Assembly: GCA_027405735.1 (NCBI GenBank)
Contig: JAPEHQ010000019.1
Location: 873,001-937,000 of the forward strand
Reading direction: 5' to 3'
Origin: Mucor racemosus
Taxonomy: Eukaryota; Mucoromycota; Mucoromycetes; Mucorales; Mucoraceae
Length of the DNA: 64,000 bases
Part shown: in pieces, positions 24,451 to 36,832 of the stretch
Numbering within the stretch: the stretch's first letter is position 1
How the letters are laid out: each line of letters starts with the position of its first letter
Notes under the pieces: generated by a model
The model's database searches: none
Told to the model about the DNA's origin: nothing
Seen by the model: only the letters and a program-made list of their open reading frames with translations
Made by a program: the position numbers and the translations under genes

Positions 24451-25756
24451 ATTATTTTATCCCAGCAGTTAATCAATCAAGTAGCTATAAAATCAACATC
24501 CAGGCACATATAGCGCAGCATTTAAACAAGGCAACTCACAAGCTCTGCAAGAACGGTTAAATTATGATTGATCCATTTCAATCCATAGATTACTATCAAA
24601 CAAATGTAATGGTTTAATAGTGCTTTAAATTACATCTCAGGATCTCAATGTCAAATCAATATAAAAGGCCATACTTTTATATCTAAATAAACGATATCTT
24701 GTATGTTTTTATTATACAGTTGAAGAACTGATTCATTACTCATTCTCTTTTATTTGTATTCTTTTTTTAAGTATTACTTATCAAACCTGAAAATATACGA
24801 CAATTTATATATACTGCTACATCGACTCGTTCGCCCATTAGAGTTAACTCATTATCCTTGATTAGCGTATCTATAGTAACGGTCTATTATTAGCTCATTG
24901 TATGCAAAACTATTAAAAGGGATTATCTAATCTCAAATTTATCTGACTCAACTGCTGATGCTAAATTAGCATAAAATTAGTTGCGTTGACTCGCAACTCG
25001 CAATAAAGTAAGGCGTTTTATCAAGCATAATGTTGGCGTTCAATGTATTTCAGTTAAACTGAACAAATAGAGAGATGATTTATGCAGAGATCTATAAATG
25101 TGTGTGAGAGCTCAGATTTATATGAACACAAAACAAAAGATCCAACTTTTGATGCTTTGTCGACCTGTACAAAAGTTTTTTGTGGCAATACCTGGTGGCT
25201 CAAGTGTAATTTAGACATTTAATTATCAAATGTATCAAATCAAGATAAAGCTGATAGATTGATTGATATAACGGATAATAAATTCAATGTCATTTATTGA
25301 ATCGGCAAATGTAAATGTACTAAGCAAAGCTTACTTTTGAATGAAAGTATTAATTATCCGGATTAACTCAATAAATTCAAAAGCATAGTTAAATGCAATC
25401 ATTGCTACTAAATCGCATAATTTGATATTATGCAGAAAACTATTAAAGCATTTACTCTTTTTTTGGAATATGACTGAATATTAATAAATCAGAGAAAATA
25501 CAACTGATAAAAAACTAATGCTTAATGTACGTCGAGGTCAAGATTAATAAAAAGTACATTCATGATTGCGTAGTAAAAATCGCAACATTTTGATGGATAG
25601 AAATTACAGGACCAAGGCGTTGTGTTTCCCTCAGGATTTTCAAAAGGATTTAAAGGCATACTTTATCAAACTTAGAAGTTTAGTACTCACCATATGCTAT
25701 TAGTAGTATCATCTTGTTTTTATTTAATTGTTGTACTATTAAAAAACAAGTTTTTC

Positions 25757-26040
25757 ATAGCTTATAACAATGACAATAATGGGATGTTTTTGATTTTGGA
25801 TTGACATTTATCATAAGGCAGGCTGATGATCTGATGATACGTTTGATACTACATACTACTATAGATGGAACCAGTCAATTTAATTTATGGAATCTGAATG
25901 CAAATACCAAGAACTCATTTGTAAGTACTCAAGTTGGTTTTGGTAAAACATTAAATAAATTGGCTTGGGATAAAGAGAGTAAAAAGGCACTAATAGGTTC
26001 CAGTGATGGCCACGTTTATGTTTATAATATTGGAGAGGTA
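25757..26040 (+). pseudogene. Dynein intermediate chain WD40 fragment, copy 2 (best preserved)
   Basis: An open stretch of 81 codons (25801-26046) includes QFNLWNLNANT, then TLNKLAWDKESKKA, then IGSSDGHVYVYNIGE. This is the C-terminal end of the last WD repeat of dynein intermediate chain, which in other species reads LWNLN..TE.P, ALN..W, G..EG...YD.GE. It is followed by a donor-like gtaag. The N-terminal part and other WD repeats are absent. The piece has no start, promoter or end of its own and is part of repeat A. Confidence 0.8.
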
Positions 26041-26743
26041 AGATAAAACTTAATGTAAATCGCCTCTAGCGCAATAATTATAAAGTAAGACTATATTATC
26101 ATTCAATAGACTACCACAAAATATTAACATGTATAAAGATTTACAGTAATGAGCTTGAATTAAGTGGGTACAGCATCGTAAACTCTTGAAAAAGCTCTCA
26201 AGTATTATGAAATCTCTTATTTTTAAGACTTACAAGGCTTATAAGCGGATTATTAATTTCAAAAATTATTTTTGTCAGATCATCAATTTTGACATTTTTT
26301 AAATTTTTTTTTCTGATTTTGCAAATTTAGAGTTAATTAAACTACTAATTATAAAAATAAAAAATATACACATATACAAGATTTAGCGCTCTATTCGCGC
26401 AATAAAAAATTGCAAACATTTTTATTGTAAAATATTACATAAAAATCCTTTAATCAAAATTCTGTTTTTGGGACAAAAGTACACATTTTCATTACTTAAC
26501 ATTTAATATTAAGGTTTTATAAAATGTGTATTATCTATGGCTACAATTTTGTCTCACAATATAGTATATTTAAACGTTGATTTTAGTGTCATAAATTAAT
26601 TTTTCTGTTTTTGATGGAAATCATGAGTGTTGGTAAGGATAAAATGAGTCACCAAAAATGTCCGCTATAAAGTCTGAATTTTCAGACCGTACGAGGTTAA
26701 ATATAAGAAAAGTTAAAAAAAACGCTTTTTTATTTAAAACTTA

Positions 26744-27134
26744 GTGATATATCAGGAGTTTACCCAGATGTAGAAATCCAGGAACAACTATTGAAATCCA
26801 ACATGGCATGACATTTAGTAACGCATACTAAGTGTCATACGTAACCACTAGCATTAACAGCGACAATCAGAAACCTTCAGGAACACTTGGCAACAGTAAA
26901 ACATAAGCAATCCTACATCTTATCCAAATGATACAATCACAGATTCCCAATTCCACAAATTCCATTGTATATGATTTGTTCCCAAACCATATCAAGTGCC
27001 TCAATACCCGGTAATTCATTAATAATATTAATAATCATATAACTATTTAGAAAACATATAAATACGAAGCATCAGTGAATTAATAAAATGTATCTTTTAG
27101 CAGAGTATTTTTATATTAGTATCTTTTGATATAA
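26744..27134. mobile_element. Probable solo LTR of a further family, 391 bp
   Basis: Begins TGATATATCA, ends TTGATATAACA, and has a TATA-like acatataaatacg near 27056, so it looks like an LTR ending family A copy 2. The 5-bp flanks cttag and ttaaa do not match, so the call is tentative. Confidence 0.5.
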
Positions 27135-27530
27135 CATTAAATATAAAAACGAGATGGGGAAATCAAATGAAGAGTGAATTTCTACTGCTACTTATATTTA
27201 ATTTAAGGATTGCTTACACACCTGTCTAGAACAGTGTTCTCATACTAAAATTTAGTGTCAACCCTCACTTATGCTAATGTAATTATATTCAGATATAGAT
27301 GATCAGTCTAAAGTCTTTAGTTGCTCTTGACAACACTAATTATTAACATTCTTTATTTTCTACAGTATCTTTTATTATAATAAGTCTAGATTATCAGAAC
27401 TTAGCTTATGTGGTTATCAGGGTAATCATTTACAGTGTTTCTATGACACACACTGTATGCTAAATATGTTAAGGTATAGTTTATTGTCATATTTAAACTA
27501 CGATTTAAGGTACATTTATATATGCAAATA
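27135..27530. repeat. Repeat E, copy 2
   Basis: Nearly identical to 23610-24000; identity starts at aaatataaaaacgagatgg and ends at atatatgcaaatac. No coding signal. Confidence 0.65.
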
Positions 27531-27627
27531 CAACAGCAATGCTACAAATTATGGTTCAATATGACTGGATTAATGAATCAGAGAAAATACAACTGGCAAA
27601 ATACTGATACCCAATGCACATTGAGGT

Positions 27628-28163
27628 TGTTGTATGATGCCACCAAATACCATATGTTATCACTTTTTACAGTATCAATACATCTTACAATCTATTGACT
27701 ACGACATGTATTAAAGTGCAAAGTAGTCTTGATATCGGATATAAGAAACTCCTAGCGCACCAAGTTTAATCTAATAATTATCAAAAACGCTTGGACCTCA
27801 ATCATGACACCATATTATTTCATCCCAGCGGTTAATCAATCAAGTAGCTATCAAATCAACATCCAAGGACATTTAGTGCAGCATTAAAACAAGACAACTC
27901 ACTAACTCTGCAAGAACGGTTAAATTATGATTGATCCATTTTAATCCATAGATTACCATCAAACAAATCTAATGGTTCAATAGTATCTTAAATTACATCT
28001 CAGGATCTCAATGTCAAATCAATATAAAAGGCCATACTTTTATATCTAAATAAACAATACCTTGTTTTTGTTATACATTTGAAGAACAACTGATTCGTTA
28101 TTGATTCTCTTTTAATTGTATTCTTTTTTAAGTATTATTTATCAAAACTGAAAATATACGTCA
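27628..28163 (+). mobile_element. Solo LTR of the Ty3/Gypsy element with mismatched flanks
   Basis: Starts tgttgtat and ends atatacgtca, about 536 bp, aligning along the whole intact LTR. Flanks are gaggt and aattt. Together with the missing family A segment this points to recombination between two separate insertions. Confidence 0.82.
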
Positions 28164-28290
28164 AATTTAATTTATGAAATTTAACTTCAAATACCGAAGA
28201 ACCATTTGTAAGTACTTACTAAGTTTGTCCTAATAAAGCATTAAATACATTGGCTTGGGGCAAAGAGGGCAGAAAAGCGGCTGCAGTAAA
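28164..28290 (+). pseudogene. Dynein intermediate chain fragment, copy 3 (partial)
   Basis: Frameshifted remains of the same segment: a decayed F-N-L-x-N-x-N-x-N-T-E-E-P-F, then a LNT-LAWGKEG-K-A-A-like stretch, breaking off near 28283. Confidence 0.65.
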
Positions 28291-30039
28291 TGACGAAGTT
28301 ATTTACTAAAATAAAAAAAATAGATAAAAAATAAAAGCAGCAGAACTACAATTATAATTAGTTAAAGTTTTTATTACAAAAGATTTCTGAAGATTTAAAA
28401 TAATTAAAAAAGTATGAGGGTATTTATAGTAATTTGGAGAACTTGGATACCATCAAACTTGAATGGATGTATATTTAGTAATCTTCTAGTTTTGAGTACA
28501 TTGTTATTGATGTAATATTTGAAGGGGTAAATCATGTAGAGCATTGACCATAAGGGATTGATGTCAAGTGTGACAATATCGACCTTTTGGGAAATGGTTG
28601 TTTTGTTTATTATTGCTATATCTATTTTATGTAAACCTTGAATTAAGTGGTAGTTTTTATAAGCTTGAATCTTATTTATATTGACAGTGCAACTTCAATA
28701 TAAATGAATAGTTGGCTAAATTGATATCTTTGTTTATTATTATTATTGATTTGGATAGAATCCTGTTTTGATATATATGTCATTTGTGTAATTGATTGCA
28801 CCGTGATCAAGTGTGCTATCATCTACTCGACATGTATGGTTCAAAAAGCTATTTCATATTTTTAGCATGCGTTTGTTATTGTGTTCAATTGAAGCGTTTG
28901 TTTATTATTGTTGTTCACATTTCAAGTGGCATCATATGTGAAATAGACAGAGATATTCACGGAAAAAAAGTATAAAAAAATAATAGGAATTTGACTAGAT
29001 AACATTAGGGTTTTATTATCAAGTTAAATCCTACTTGAGGGCTTTTGTAATAAATAAATGTCCTCTTTATATAGTTTTCATCAGAGAGATTAGGTAAGCA
29101 TTCCTAGGTCCATACATAGCCAATAATATCCCTTGTCAGACATAAATCTTGATAGTAACCAATTGGCGTATTCATAGAGTTCATGGGATCTTGATCATAA
29201 TGGTGTGATTAAATCCATATTATGTTAATTGGTCTTTAACTATAAGTTGCTAGGATAGAAGCTTGTTTAGGACATAGACTAGACTGGGTACATGTATTAC
29301 TAGTAGAAGTGTTCAAAGGATTATTTAGACATGATTCTTAGCATAGAATGATGAGCATGAGGTGATAATGATGTATGTCAATTTTATTTCATTTAGTTAT
29401 GTTGCATTTAGTCTATGATGAAATGGTGTAGCCTGAGATCCTGAAGTGAGCCAATCATGAACTCGTTCATGGAAATGGAATTCAACTATTCCATTTGCAT
29501 CAACATTCACTGTCTAAAGTTAATCAAGCATGAAGATCTTATATACTTAACTTGGTCGTATCCTACTAAACTTGCTATGGCCAACCTATTATATCATCAT
29601 GTTATAATCAACCAGTTCCTCAAGACGATGAAATCATCCTTTCATACACTCTGTATTGTAAACTCTATATTCACGCTTCCAAAACATATAAATACCCTGA
29701 ATCCTGATGTCGTTCGAGATGGATTCATTATCTTTTTTACCTACAATATACTCAATAATTATATCTAGTTTTAACTTTATTTTCTAGTTATTTATTGTGT
29801 ATATTTAAACAAAGCTTGGTAAAAAATTTATATTAGTATGAATCAGCATATATCCTTTAGTAGTGTAATGTCTATTCATGTCATCTGTAGTTTAATTGAG
29901 AATCAGATAAAATAGAGATCAATATAGTGGATAAATGTGTACATATTCCACATCATATTTTATGAATGACACTTGGAAATTAGGTTATTTTATTATTATC
30001 ATTTATCAAGCGTTTTTAGTATGTACTGTAATTCCACTG
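28291..30039. other. Repeat debris, including a reversed LTR relative
   Basis: About 1.75 kb without genes. At 28937-29290 the sequence is a diverged reversed relative of the LTR at 3377-3808 (agagatattcacgg, then gactagataac and ggttttattatcaag). Another LTR-like segment with catataaatacc lies near 29686. A 103-codon open frame at 29457-29768 overlaps that segment and is not thought to be a gene. Confidence 0.5.
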
Positions 30040-30229
30040 CATAGAGAAAATTGCAATATTTGGATGGATAGAAATTACAGGACCAAAATGTTGTGTTTGT
30101 CTCAGGATTTTTAAAAGGGTTTAAAATCATACTTTATCAAACTTATTTAGATGTTAAATACTCACCATATGCTATCATTAGCATGATCTTGTTTTTTTGT
30201 ATAATTGCTGTATTATTTAACATCAAACT

Positions 30230-30655
30230 TTTCATAGCTTATCAAAATGACAGTGGGATGTTTCTGATTTTAGTTTGACATTTAACATAATGCGGGCTGA
30301 TGGTACGTTTGATACTACTGTAGATGGAGCCAGTCAATTTAATTTATAGAATTTGAATGCAAATACCGAAGAACCATTGTAAGTACTTAAGTTGGCTCTG
30401 GGAAAGCATTGAATAAATTGGCTTGGGACTTGGGACAAAGAGGGTAAAAAGGCGGCAATAGGTTCCAGTAACGGCCATGTTTATGTCACTATGAAGAAAA
30501 AATCTCTTAATTCTCTTAATTGTGCCACATTAAGGAAAATAAGAAAATTTTCACTGCTTATTTTTTTTAAATTTTGTCTTATTTTTCTTAATGTGGCACA
30601 ATTAAGAGAATTAAGGGATTTTTTCTTCATAGTGTGTTTATGATATTAGAGAGAT
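30230..30655 (+). pseudogene. Dynein intermediate chain fragment, copy 4, split by a MITE
   Basis: Contains ADGTFDTTVDG, S-Q-F-N-L with a stop at the expected W, N-L-N-A-N-T-E-E-P and decayed continuation. It is interrupted near the codons for G-H-V-Y-V by the MITE at 30487-30634. Short upstream similarity (F-x-S-F-like and W-H) suggests that part of the preceding WD blade was also captured. Confidence 0.72.
30487..30634. mobile_element. CACTA-like MITE, 148 bp
   Basis: Begins CACTATGAAG and ends CTTCATAGTG. The arms are near-perfect inverted repeats of about 50 bp around an AT-rich loop. Flanked by the 3-bp repeat tgt (30484-30486 and 30635-30637). The uninterrupted site is in family A copy 4 near 36590. 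CACTA ends with 3-bp duplication fit the CACTA (En/Spm) group. Confidence 0.82.
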
Positions 30656-31543
30656 AAGATTAAAAAAAAAACTGAATTTAAATCATCTCTAGCGCAATAA
30701 TTATAAAGTAAGGCTATATTATCATCAAATAAACTACCACACAATATTAACATGTATAAATATTTACAGTAATAAGCTTGAATCAAGTAGGTACAGTATC
30801 GTAAATTCTTGAAAAAGTTCAAAAGTATAATAAAATCTCTTATTTTTAAGACTTACAAGGCTTATAAGCGGAACATTAATTTCAAAAATTATTTTTGTCC
30901 AGATCATCAATTTTGACATTTTTTAATTTTTTTTTTTTGGTTTTGCAAATTTAGAGTTAATTATACTATCAATTATAAAAACAAAAAGTATCCACATATA
31001 CAGAATTTAGCGCTCTATTTGCTCAATAAAAAATAATTAACATTTTTATTGCAAAATATTACATGAAAATCCTTTAATCAAAAAACCGTTTTTGGACCAA
31101 AAATGCTAATTTTCGTTACTTAACATTTAATGTTAAGCTTTTATAAGATGTGTATTAGTCATGGCTACAATTATCTCTCACAATGTACTATATTTAAACG
31201 TTGATTTTGATATCAAAAATTGATTTTTCTGTTTTTTGATATAAATCATGAGTGTTGGTAAGGATAAAATGAGTCACCAAAAATGTCCGCTACAAAGTCT
31301 GAATTTTCAGACCGTACGAGGTTAAATATAAGAAAAGTTAAAAAAACACTTTTTTTTAAAAAAGCTTAAGCATACCGTAGTATAAGAGACTTAGCCGTTC
31401 AATATTTCTATGCTCAATTACGGTGTCGCTCTACGGGCTCGCTTCTTTTGCAAGTTTTTAATGAATGTATGATATGGCAGACGGGTTTTCTGGTAGAAAA
31501 TGTGTGTTTCTATGTTAACAGATATTGCCTTTGTTGTTTAGTT

Positions 31544-34377
31544 CACTATGTAGGAAATTTGTGCAATTATTTCCTTAAAAACCTCACGCGCGTGCAATTA
31601 ATGCATAGTTTTTTACAACAAAATGCGTGCAAAATAAAAGCACTGACAAAACAAAAAAATGGAAGCAATTGCAATAATTGCACGCAAAATTATATTTGAG
31701 GAATACGCACGCTTTTGAAATTAATGCACGCATCAATATTATTTATGGTTTTTGGTTTTTGAAAATTTATAAAAAAAAATTGGATCAAATGCTTATATAA
31801 TATATAAATTTGTTTATTGTATTGAAAAATAAAATAATACTCTTTGGTTGATTAAACTGTACCATGGATAACCAATAAAAGGGATGCCATGCTTGATAAA
31901 ATAGATATAGACGTGTAGTATTCAGAGCATAATAGGTATAGATACTGAACCAATAAAAGCCAAAATAAGCCTCATAACAATAAAGCAACCTATGGATTTT
32001 AACAATATTAGTATGTCTTTATCTAACATTATTAAATTTAATATGATATACTTACAAGCTACACAATGGAAAAATGAAGAGCTTCAAAAATTGACTAAAA
32101 ATTATGGATTTTACATATTAGTAATGCTATTTATGATTATACGCAAATGAGTACTTACTTCTTATAAGCATATTTGTATCTACACCAGCAAAGTATTCAA
32201 AAAAAGCTTAATAGGCAATCTCATTCACACATTATATCTTTAATTACCATGTTTAAACTCTCAAAAGAAATGATATAATACTTTAGGACTAAATGTTAGT
32301 AGTATAGCACCCCAAATTTATTGATAACTTACTGTGTATTATAAGCCGTTAAATAGTAAAGTAAATAATTTACATTTGTATTAAATACGAGAGACTGTTT
32401 GCAGAATACCGGTTTTATTGCAGAATATGTGGAGCATATTATTTGAATTTGGTGCTATACTGTATTTCAACATAATAATATCTAAATATTAATAAAACCT
32501 GCTTAAAAAACCGTTTACATGCCATAGAAAATATATACTTACATTGTAAACACAAAAAGAAAGAAAGAAATATAATTGAATGCAAGGGTCATTTATAAAA
32601 AAATGCTTGTTTTCCCCATGGAATTTTCTTAAAAATGAATGTAAACCAGTAAAATGTTTGAAAAAATTATAGAAATGCTCTATTTTCAATTTTAGGCGAG
32701 ATCCAGCATCCTTGTTGTATTCAAACTTTGAAGAACTTGTATAGATAACTTGGCTGTAGAATAATTCAATAGAAAGGGAAGGTGTATGTATCTAAAAAAA
32801 AATGGCAATTTCCGAATTGAAATGGCTAGAAATGGCTCATAAATAGATAAATTCAGTATAAATTTAAGTGAAATTTGTAGTTTATTATCTGCATATCACA
32901 AGGTTGTATATTCTTATTGATTCAAATCATTAGTAGACATGTCTTCATTGTCGAAATCGTAATAATCTCATGTTGTTTTGACCAGACAAGTAAACTTTTT
33001 ACAATGAATTTTAATTTTTATGACCCAAATTTGACACAATCAATTATGCAATTTATAATTTAAAATAAAGCCCAAACATTTCTCTTTAACATGATATTTT
33101 TTTTATTTTATTTTTAATAGTAAAAATGTTGATTTTATATCCAAAATATGTACCATTTCCCTCCCCCACAAAGTCTAATTGTTGCATATATGTCATTTTT
33201 TTGCTGCAAAATGTAATATGCTCGATCCATAAAAGCTCCAAATACTCTTAATTACCTTTTCTGCCATCATTTGAACCACTTTGTCAAAGCATATCCTCAT
33301 TTCCTTGATCATTTTCTCATAATATCAATATCCATGAAACCGAATCCAGCCTCCTTTTGATTTATTTTCAGCGATAATCCACATAGTTGAAATGCAAAAC
33401 ACATTATCAATCAATACAGCAGTAGTTACTACTAGTTTTAGCTACTACTATTTACCATAGAAAATCTATTCATAAAAATCAAAAATGTCGAATACTATCG
33501 TAGCAATACCACATAAAATAGTACAAGAACCAATAATTTGTTTTAAAAATACCAGTGTTCTGCTCAAATTCCTAGTAATTCCTCTTTTAACGTGATCTTG
33601 ATATTCAGGGGCACAAATACGACTGTTTAAAATCAAATAAGCTTGAATCCGTCAGTGTATTGATGGGTTCAATCCATGTATTACATTCAAATCATATTTA
33701 TGTAACTTATAAACATATACAAAAAAAGAATAAAAAAAGGTTTGAACCATAATGAAAAGTTTTTATTAGCAGTCTTGTGGCACTTTTGTAAACAAAGGGG
33801 GGCTCTACTATATTCTTTTGCATTGCAATATTGTAGCTTGTAGCTTCAAAACTGTTGTACATTTTTGGTTTTTTTGGTGTTAAAATTGCGGAAAATGTAT
33901 ATATTTTTTTTAAATAAATTTAAAAATTTACATCTTTTTTTTATATGATAGATAAACATAGGTTTATATAGTATTTAACCATCTAAATAAGTGTTTTAAG
34001 ATATCCTTATGTCTATTGGCGTTATCCAATCAACAAAAAATTCAGAAAATTGAATTTTGTAATTTTCTCTGAAAAATAAAATAAGAAAAAAAAAGGAAAC
34101 TTAAATTTTGCGTTATATATGCTACTTTGTCTGTATAATTTGAAAGCGTACAGCCAAGCAATCCAAGTTTATTATGGGGATGATAATTTTTCTGCATATT
34201 TTCCGCACGCAATTGCAAATTACGCATAACATCTACAGGAATCTCAATGGCATGCAATTTCAGCAGTAACTTTCCGTGCAGATAATGCAGGCCATTGAGA
34301 TTATTGCATAATTATTGCACGCGGACTACTAATAATTGCAGGGGCGTAAGTAAATTTCACAAATTTACTACATAGTG
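31544..34377. mobile_element. CACTA-type transposon, 2834 bp, non-autonomous
   Basis: Left end CACTATGTAGGAAATTTGTG; the right end, read reversed, is CACTATGTAGTAAATTTGTG, with 25 bp matching apart from about two positions. Flanked by the 3-bp repeat gtt (31541-31543 and 34378-34380). The empty site tttagtttatgg is present in the reversed family A copy near 35680. Both subterminal regions (31590-31740 and 34200-34350) are dense in tgcacgc/gcgtgca-type motifs, as in CACTA elements where transposase binds. No open frame above 71 codons, so no transposase. Confidence 0.85.
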
Positions 34378-34562
34378 GTTTATGGTTGATGCTCTGTAGT
34401 GCTGCTTTTACATTGGCTGAAATGTGCAAGTTAGCAGGGTTTTAATTGCGCTAAATAATGTAAAGCCTCGAAAATCCTTTTCTACGTGTGTTGTTTCTCT
34501 CTTTTTGTTTTCATATTCCAAGGATATATTCACCTTTTGATAAGGCATATCAGACTATCTGA

Positions 34563-35502
34563 GAGTTTATGGATACATACAATCTTATTTATAAAAAGAA
34601 TAATAATAAAGACTAGTAACATTTATCATGGAGAACGTAGGCTTTATTACTAGAAAAACTAATGGTAAAAGAAAGAACCAAGAGCTTCTAGGTCTTGGTT
34701 TAAAAGACTATTTATAAGAATTACATTTCAAGATGAGTTAGAAATGGAATTGGCTTCAAAATTGGCTGTTTAATATCCTCGAAAACCGACATACAGCCTT
34801 TTCGTTGTGCTCGTGTGCGTGCAGTTTCTTTTCTTGTGCCCATCATGTGCATCTTTGTATCTTTTTAGCCATATTCAATGCGCACAATAGCTCAGGCTAT
34901 AGTGTGCAGCCCATCTGCGCAAAACGAAATCATTTTGTGCAGCACAGGTCGACCGAAGTAATAATGTTCACAGCAACAATGGTTTTTGGTCGAGCATAAA
35001 CTTAAATAACACTTATTGCTTAAATTTATAAGTAATTCAAATCTAAGATTATACTGTAGATGTTACTGTATCACTCATAAAATTTAAACAAATTAACCTT
35101 CTTTAAACTTGCTATTTCAATATTTTAGTTTACGAGTGTCAACTGTAAAAGACTTATTTTCAAGTATAGCTACGATCAAAACTATGGTTATTAGGCAAGA
35201 CATCAGATTATTCTTTTTTTGTATATCTATATCATTTGAAATTTTATCACTTTTCTGGAGCATTTCGTGGGTTTTTATCCAGTTCTAGCTTTTCATTGAG
35301 TAGATATACTGTAAATATCATAGCCTTCGATTTGATCCGGTAATCATCAAGAAATACGTACAGCAATAAAGTAGTAAGTAATGATATTTGACCTTAGTAG
35401 AATGCGGTTAAATGAGAATATCAGTCTCTAATAAATTAAAGACGTTAGTCCCTTATGTTAGCATGCGTATTCAGATAAAAGAAAAGAATATTAGCTTGAT
35501 AG
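34563..35502. other. Spacer between two tail-to-tail family A copies
   Basis: About 940 bp. It contains a repeat C copy (34796-34965) and otherwise unassigned AT-rich sequence. No gene. Confidence 0.4.
34796..34965 (+). repeat. Repeat C, copy 1
   Basis: Matches 46065-46180 in the same orientation: tttttagccatattca, agctcaggctatag, then tgtgcagcacaggtcg. It is short, dense in GTGC/GCAC motifs and without coding value. A SINE origin is possible, but no convincing A and B boxes were found. Confidence 0.6.
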
Positions 35503-36565
35503 TCTGATATGCCTCATCAAATGGTAAATATATCCTTGGAATATGAAAATAAGGAGAGAAACAACACACGTAGAAAAGAATTTTCAAGGCTTTACATTAT
35601 TTAGCGCAATTAAAACCCTGCTTAATTGCTCATTTCAGCCAATGTAAAAGTAGCATTACAGCGCATGAGCCATAAACTAAATAAAATAAGCAGTATCTGT
35701 TATCATAGAAACATACATTTTTCTACCAGAAAAACCTTCTCTCATATCATACTGTACATTCATTAAAAAATTGCAAAAGCGAGCTCGTAGAGCGATGCCG
35801 TAATTGAGCATAGCAAGATAGCACGATTGAATGGCTGAGTCTCTTGTACTATGGTATGTCTAAGCTTTTTTAAAAAAAAGTGTTTTTTTAACTTTTCTTA
35901 TATTTAACCTCGTACGGTCTGAAAATTCAGACTTTGTAGCGGACATTTTTGGTGACTCATTTTATCCTTACCAACACTCATGATTTATATCAAAAAACAG
36001 AAAAATCAATTTTTGATATCAAAATCAACGTTTAAATATAGTACATTGTGAGAGATAATTGTAGCCATGACTAATACACATCTTATAAAAGCTTAACATT
36101 AAATGTTAAGTAACGAAAATTAGCATTTTTGGTCCAAAAACGGTTTTTTGATTAAAGGATTTTCATGTAATATTTTGCAATAAAAATGTTAATTATTTTT
36201 TATTGGGCAAATAGAGCGCTAAATTCTGTATATGTGGATACTTTTTGTTTTTATAATTGATAGTATAATTAACTCTAGATTTGCAAAATCAGAAAAAAAA
36301 ATTTAAAAAATGTCAAAATTGATGATCTGGACAAAAATAATTTTTGAAATTAATGTTCCGCTTATAAGCCTTGTAAGTCTTAAAAATAAGAGATTTTATA
36401 ATACTCGAGAACTTTTTCAAGAATTTATAATGCTGTACCCACTTGATTTAAGCTTATTACTGTAAACCTTTATACATGTTAATATTGTGTGGTAGTCTAT
36501 TTAATGGTAATATAGCCTTACTTTATAATTATTGCGCTAGAGGTAATTTACATTAAGTTCTAGTC

Positions 36566-36832
36566 TTACCTCTCTAATATCATAAACATAAACATGGCCA
36601 TCACTGGAATCTATTACCGCCTTTTTATCCACTTTGTCCTAATCCAATTTATTCAATGCTTTACCAGAACCAACTTAAGTACCTAAAAATGGTTCCTTGG
36701 CATTTGCATTCAAATTCCATAAATTAATTTGACTGGTCCCATTTACAGTAGTATCAAACGTAACATCAGCCTGCCTTATGATAAATGTTACTTTAAAATC
36801 AAAAACATCCCGTTGTCATTGTTATAAGCTAT
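36566..36832 (-). pseudogene. Dynein intermediate chain fragment, copy 5
   Basis: On the minus strand the remains read FDTTVNGTSQINLWNLNA, N-A-K-E-P-F, then VGSGKALNKL, a stop, and SSDGHVYVYDI. This is the segment seen in the other four copies. Confidence 0.75.

Larger units (their letters stand above)
23476..24802 (+). mobile_element. Solo LTR of the Ty3/Gypsy element with nested insertions
   Basis: Starts tgttgtattcc and ends atatacgaca like the intact LTRs. Flanks gttta and attta differ by one base and are a likely eroded target duplication. It is enlarged by an insertion of repeat E (about 23563-24008) and another at about 24107-24450. Confidence 0.82.
22758..26743 (+). repeat. Dispersed repeat family A, copy 2, interrupted by LTRs
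   Basis: Left end near gggcataatgatctgcac (reversed partner near 46060); right part aligned with 1-2640. Interrupted by solo LTRs at 22815-23202 and 23476-24802. It carries the best-preserved dynein fragment at about 25757-26040. The left end is rich in gtgcagatca-type motifs. Confidence 0.75.
27531..28290 (+). repeat. Family A fragment broken by a recombined solo LTR
   Basis: 27540-27627 matches family A upstream of the dynein fragment (compare 1295-1392). 28164-28290 matches the dynein fragment itself (compare 1727 onward). Between them is a Gypsy solo LTR, 27628-28163. About 330 bp of family A expected between the two flanks is missing. Confidence 0.7.
30040..34562 (+). repeat. Dispersed repeat family A, copy 3, 5'-truncated and interrupted
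   Basis: Family A sequence at 30040-31543 and 34378-34562, split by a CACTA element (31544-34377) and with a 148-bp MITE at 30487-30634. Joining the two parts gives the unbroken order seen reversed at 36850-35503. Confidence 0.78.

Noticed and set aside
25801..26046. Functional WD40 protein gene
   Set aside because: It holds only part of one WD repeat, lies in a multicopy repeat, and the sister copies have stops and frameshifts.
29457..29768. Open frame of 103 codons in the repeat block
   Set aside because: It overlaps LTR-like sequence with a TATA-like catataaatacc, has no recognisable motif and an amino-acid make-up typical of chance AT-rich frames.
34805..34999. Cysteine-rich 64-codon frame
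   Set aside because: Lies in repeat C, and the second copy does not keep the frame.
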